A DNA stretch of 64,000 nt from Tahibacter aquaticus (GTDB lineage: Bacteria > Pseudomonadota > Gammaproteobacteria > Xanthomonadales > Rhodanobacteraceae), in NCBI RefSeq assembly GCF_004363655.1, contig NZ_SNZH01000003.1, positions 366,020 through 430,019 on the forward strand. Reading direction: 5' to 3'. Below, piece by piece: positions 62,447-64,000 of this stretch (position 1 is the first letter of the stretch; every line of letters starts with the position of its first letter). A program made the translations under genes and the position numbers. Below the pieces are notes generated by a model. The model did not search any database, was not told the origin of the DNA, and saw nothing but the letters and a program-made list of their open reading frames with translations.

Positions 62447-64000
62447 ATGTGGATTCGTTTCGCTTGTCTCCGAACGATCCTTGGCTGCGCAATATTGGGA
62501 GTAGCTGGGGCAGGATCGGTCGTATGCGCCCAGACTATTGCCACGGTGGCAGGCAGCGGCACTGGGGATAGTGGCCCGGCCAGGAATGCGCAATTTAGCT
62601 CACCCACCGGTGCGGCTCTGGACTCGGCAGGCAATCTCTTCATCGCCGATTCCTACGGTAGCCGCATCCGCAAAGTCGACATCCACGGCACCGTCACGAC
62701 CGTGGCTGGCAACGGAGCCCTTGGTTTCTCAGGCGACGGCGGTCGGGCCACAAGCGCGGCGCTCAACCAACCCGCCGCCGTAGCCGTGGACCTTGCGGGA
62801 AATCTCTATATTGCCGATTCAAAAAATTTCCGAGTTCGGAAGGTCGATACTCATGGGACCATCACAACTCTGGCCGGGGGCGGCCCCAACTTGTTCAGTG
62901 ACGGTGGGCCGGCGACGAATGCGGCACTCAATGTCCTGAGTGGCGTGGCCGTGGATGGCGCGGGCAACGTATACGTCGCCGATCACGGGATGAACGTCGT
63001 CAGAAAGATCGATGCCGTCGGCATCATTACCACGATAGTCGGCAGCCTCTTCAACTTCGCAGGCCCAGGCTATTCAGGTGATGGCGGCCCAGCCACCAGT
63101 GCGACCCTCTATTGGCCATCAGGCTTGGCGCGCGATAGCGCCGGCAGCCTCTACGTTGCCGATACAGGAAACCACCGCATTCGCAAGATCAACCCGCAGG
63201 GCACCATCACCACGGTGGTCGGGATCGGCGTCGACGGCTTTTTTGGCGACGGCGGCGCGGCAACGAATGCGGGGATCAGCTCGCCGACCGCGGTAACCGT
63301 CGGCGCAAACGGAAACTTCTTCGTCGTGGATACGGGCAACAAGCGTGTTCGTAAGATCAACGCGACGGGGATGATTGGGACTGTTGCCGGCAGCGGCTCG
63401 GGAGACACTGCCGGATACGGACATACGGATTACAGCGGTGCCGCGACGAGCATGGATCTCAACCCAGCTGGCGCCGTCGTGGACGCTTCAGGGAATCTGT
63501 ATATCGTTGATTCTGTCAGCGCGGTCGTGCGTCGGGTGGACGCGGCAGGACTGGCAACCACCATCGCCGGAATCGGGTCGTTTGGGTATTCGGGCAACGG
63601 TGGTGCGGCCACGAGCGCTCGACTCAGCAAGCCCACAGGCGTAGGCACCGACGCCGCGGGCAATCTCTACATTGCCGATACCTACAACCATGTCATCCGC
63701 AAAGTTGATATTCACGGCACGATTTCGACTGTCGCTGGAAATGGCTACATGCAAACCAGCGGTTTCGGTGCATATGGCGGGTATTCCGGAGACGGGGGGG
63801 CCGCAACAAACGCAAGGCTCTTCTGGCCCGCTGCCGTGGCGGTAGATGCCGTCGGCAATCTGTATATCGCTGATACGGCCAACAACCGTATCCGCAAGGT
63901 CAACACGAGCAACGTGATTACGACGATAGCCGGCGGCGGAAGCCCCCCCGACGGTCTCGGTGACGGCGGTCCGGCAACGAGCGCAGCACTATCAAGTCCG
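62447..64000 (+). CDS. Secreted NHL-repeat protein, partial (runs past right edge)
   Basis: At least 518 residues start MWIRFACLRTILGC, with a signal peptide ending near VVCAQ. They then contain eight NHL units of 52-70 residues, each with a (G)VAVD-x-AGNLYIADT-x-N-x-RIRKV core and a VAGxG..GDGGPATxAxL linker, the layout of a beta-propeller. No stop is reached at 64000. ATG 62405 is an alternative start but would place extra residues before the signal. Role unknown; likely a surface or extracellular binding protein. Confidence 0.85.
   Translation, partial: MWIRFACLRTILGCAILGVAGAGSVVCAQTIATVAGSGTGDSGPARNAQFSSPTGAALDSAGNLFIADSYGSRIRKVDIHGTVTTVAGNGALGFSGDGGRATSAALNQPAAVAVDLAGNLYIADSKNFRVRKVDTHGTITTLAGGGPNLFSDGGPATNAALNVLSGVAVDGAGNVYVADHGMNVVRKIDAVGIITTIVGSLFNFAGPGYSGDGGPATSATLYWPSGLARDSAGSLYVADTGNHRIRKINPQGTITTVVGIGVDGFFGDGGAATNAGISSPTAVTVGANGNFFVVDTGNKRVRKINATGMIGTVAGSGSGDTAGYGHTDYSGAATSMDLNPAGAVVDASGNLYIVDSVSAVVRRVDAAGLATTIAGIGSFGYSGNGGAATSARLSKPTGVGTDAAGNLYIADTYNHVIRKVDIHGTISTVAGNGYMQTSGFGAYGGYSGDGGAATNARLFWPAAVAVDAVGNLYIADTANNRIRKVNTSNVITTIAGGGSPPDGLGDGGPATSAALSSP

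Overview
The window looks like chromosome of a GC-rich gammaproteobacterium, probably of the Xanthomonadales (Rhodanobacteraceae/Xanthomonadaceae type). This is inferred from base composition, a TorF-type porin, a stress trio resembling yqjD-yqjE-yqjK, a Xanthomonadales-like tRNA-Phe 3' half, and large secreted proteins ending in an IF-x-D/N-x-F-E/D tail. No 16S rRNA or other firm species marker is present.

Bases 1-21.2 kb read as ordinary chromosome. They hold a TorF porin (cut by the left edge), a GNAT acetyltransferase, oxygen-independent coproporphyrinogen oxidase (hemN), an alpha/beta hydrolase with a small cysteine-rich partner, an AraC regulator divergent from a 988-residue secreted lipase-like protein, a cysteine dioxygenase-like cupin, a lone receiver domain, and a ROK-family protein whose two halves are in reversed order. 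These are followed by YihY/BrkB, a second hydrolase, the yqjD/E/K-like trio, a ferritin-like protein and a MarR-like regulator. A cluster of hairpin-forming intergenic repeats lies at 16.7-17.8 kb.

At 21.2 kb the 3' half of a tRNA-Phe lies beside a tyrosine integrase and marks one end of an integrated element. The other end was not recognised in the window. From 21.4 to about 49 kb the DNA is mobile and accessory: integrase, HNH protein, secreted protein, serine recombinase, a TraD-like/MobA-type mobilisation module with a strongly structured candidate transfer-origin region, and a DNA-binding protein behind a structured leader. Next come three overlapping genes (32.3-36.7 kb): two tyrosine recombinases and a coiled-coil protein. 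Their order and layout match the gamma-mobile-trio gmtY-gmtZ-gmtX, an element class known to carry defensive and offensive cargo.

Downstream of the trio lies what is best read as its cargo: an sce7726/sce7725-like pair, a TumE-like toxin with a large HTH plus degenerate ImmA/IrrE-like partner, a coupled two-gene cassette with a restriction-nuclease-like N-terminus, a coupled pair on the opposite strand, and several unrecognised genes between long inverted and direct repeats.

From 49.3 to 61.8 kb every gene is on the minus strand: a DUF4874/DUF4832 secreted protein, an outer-membrane barrel candidate, and a cluster in which a sigma factor and anti-sigma factor precede an exported TPR-CHAT protease-like protein and two small companions, plus an RCC1 remnant. 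The window ends inside a secreted NHL-repeat protein. All identifications come from reading the sequence; no database search was run.
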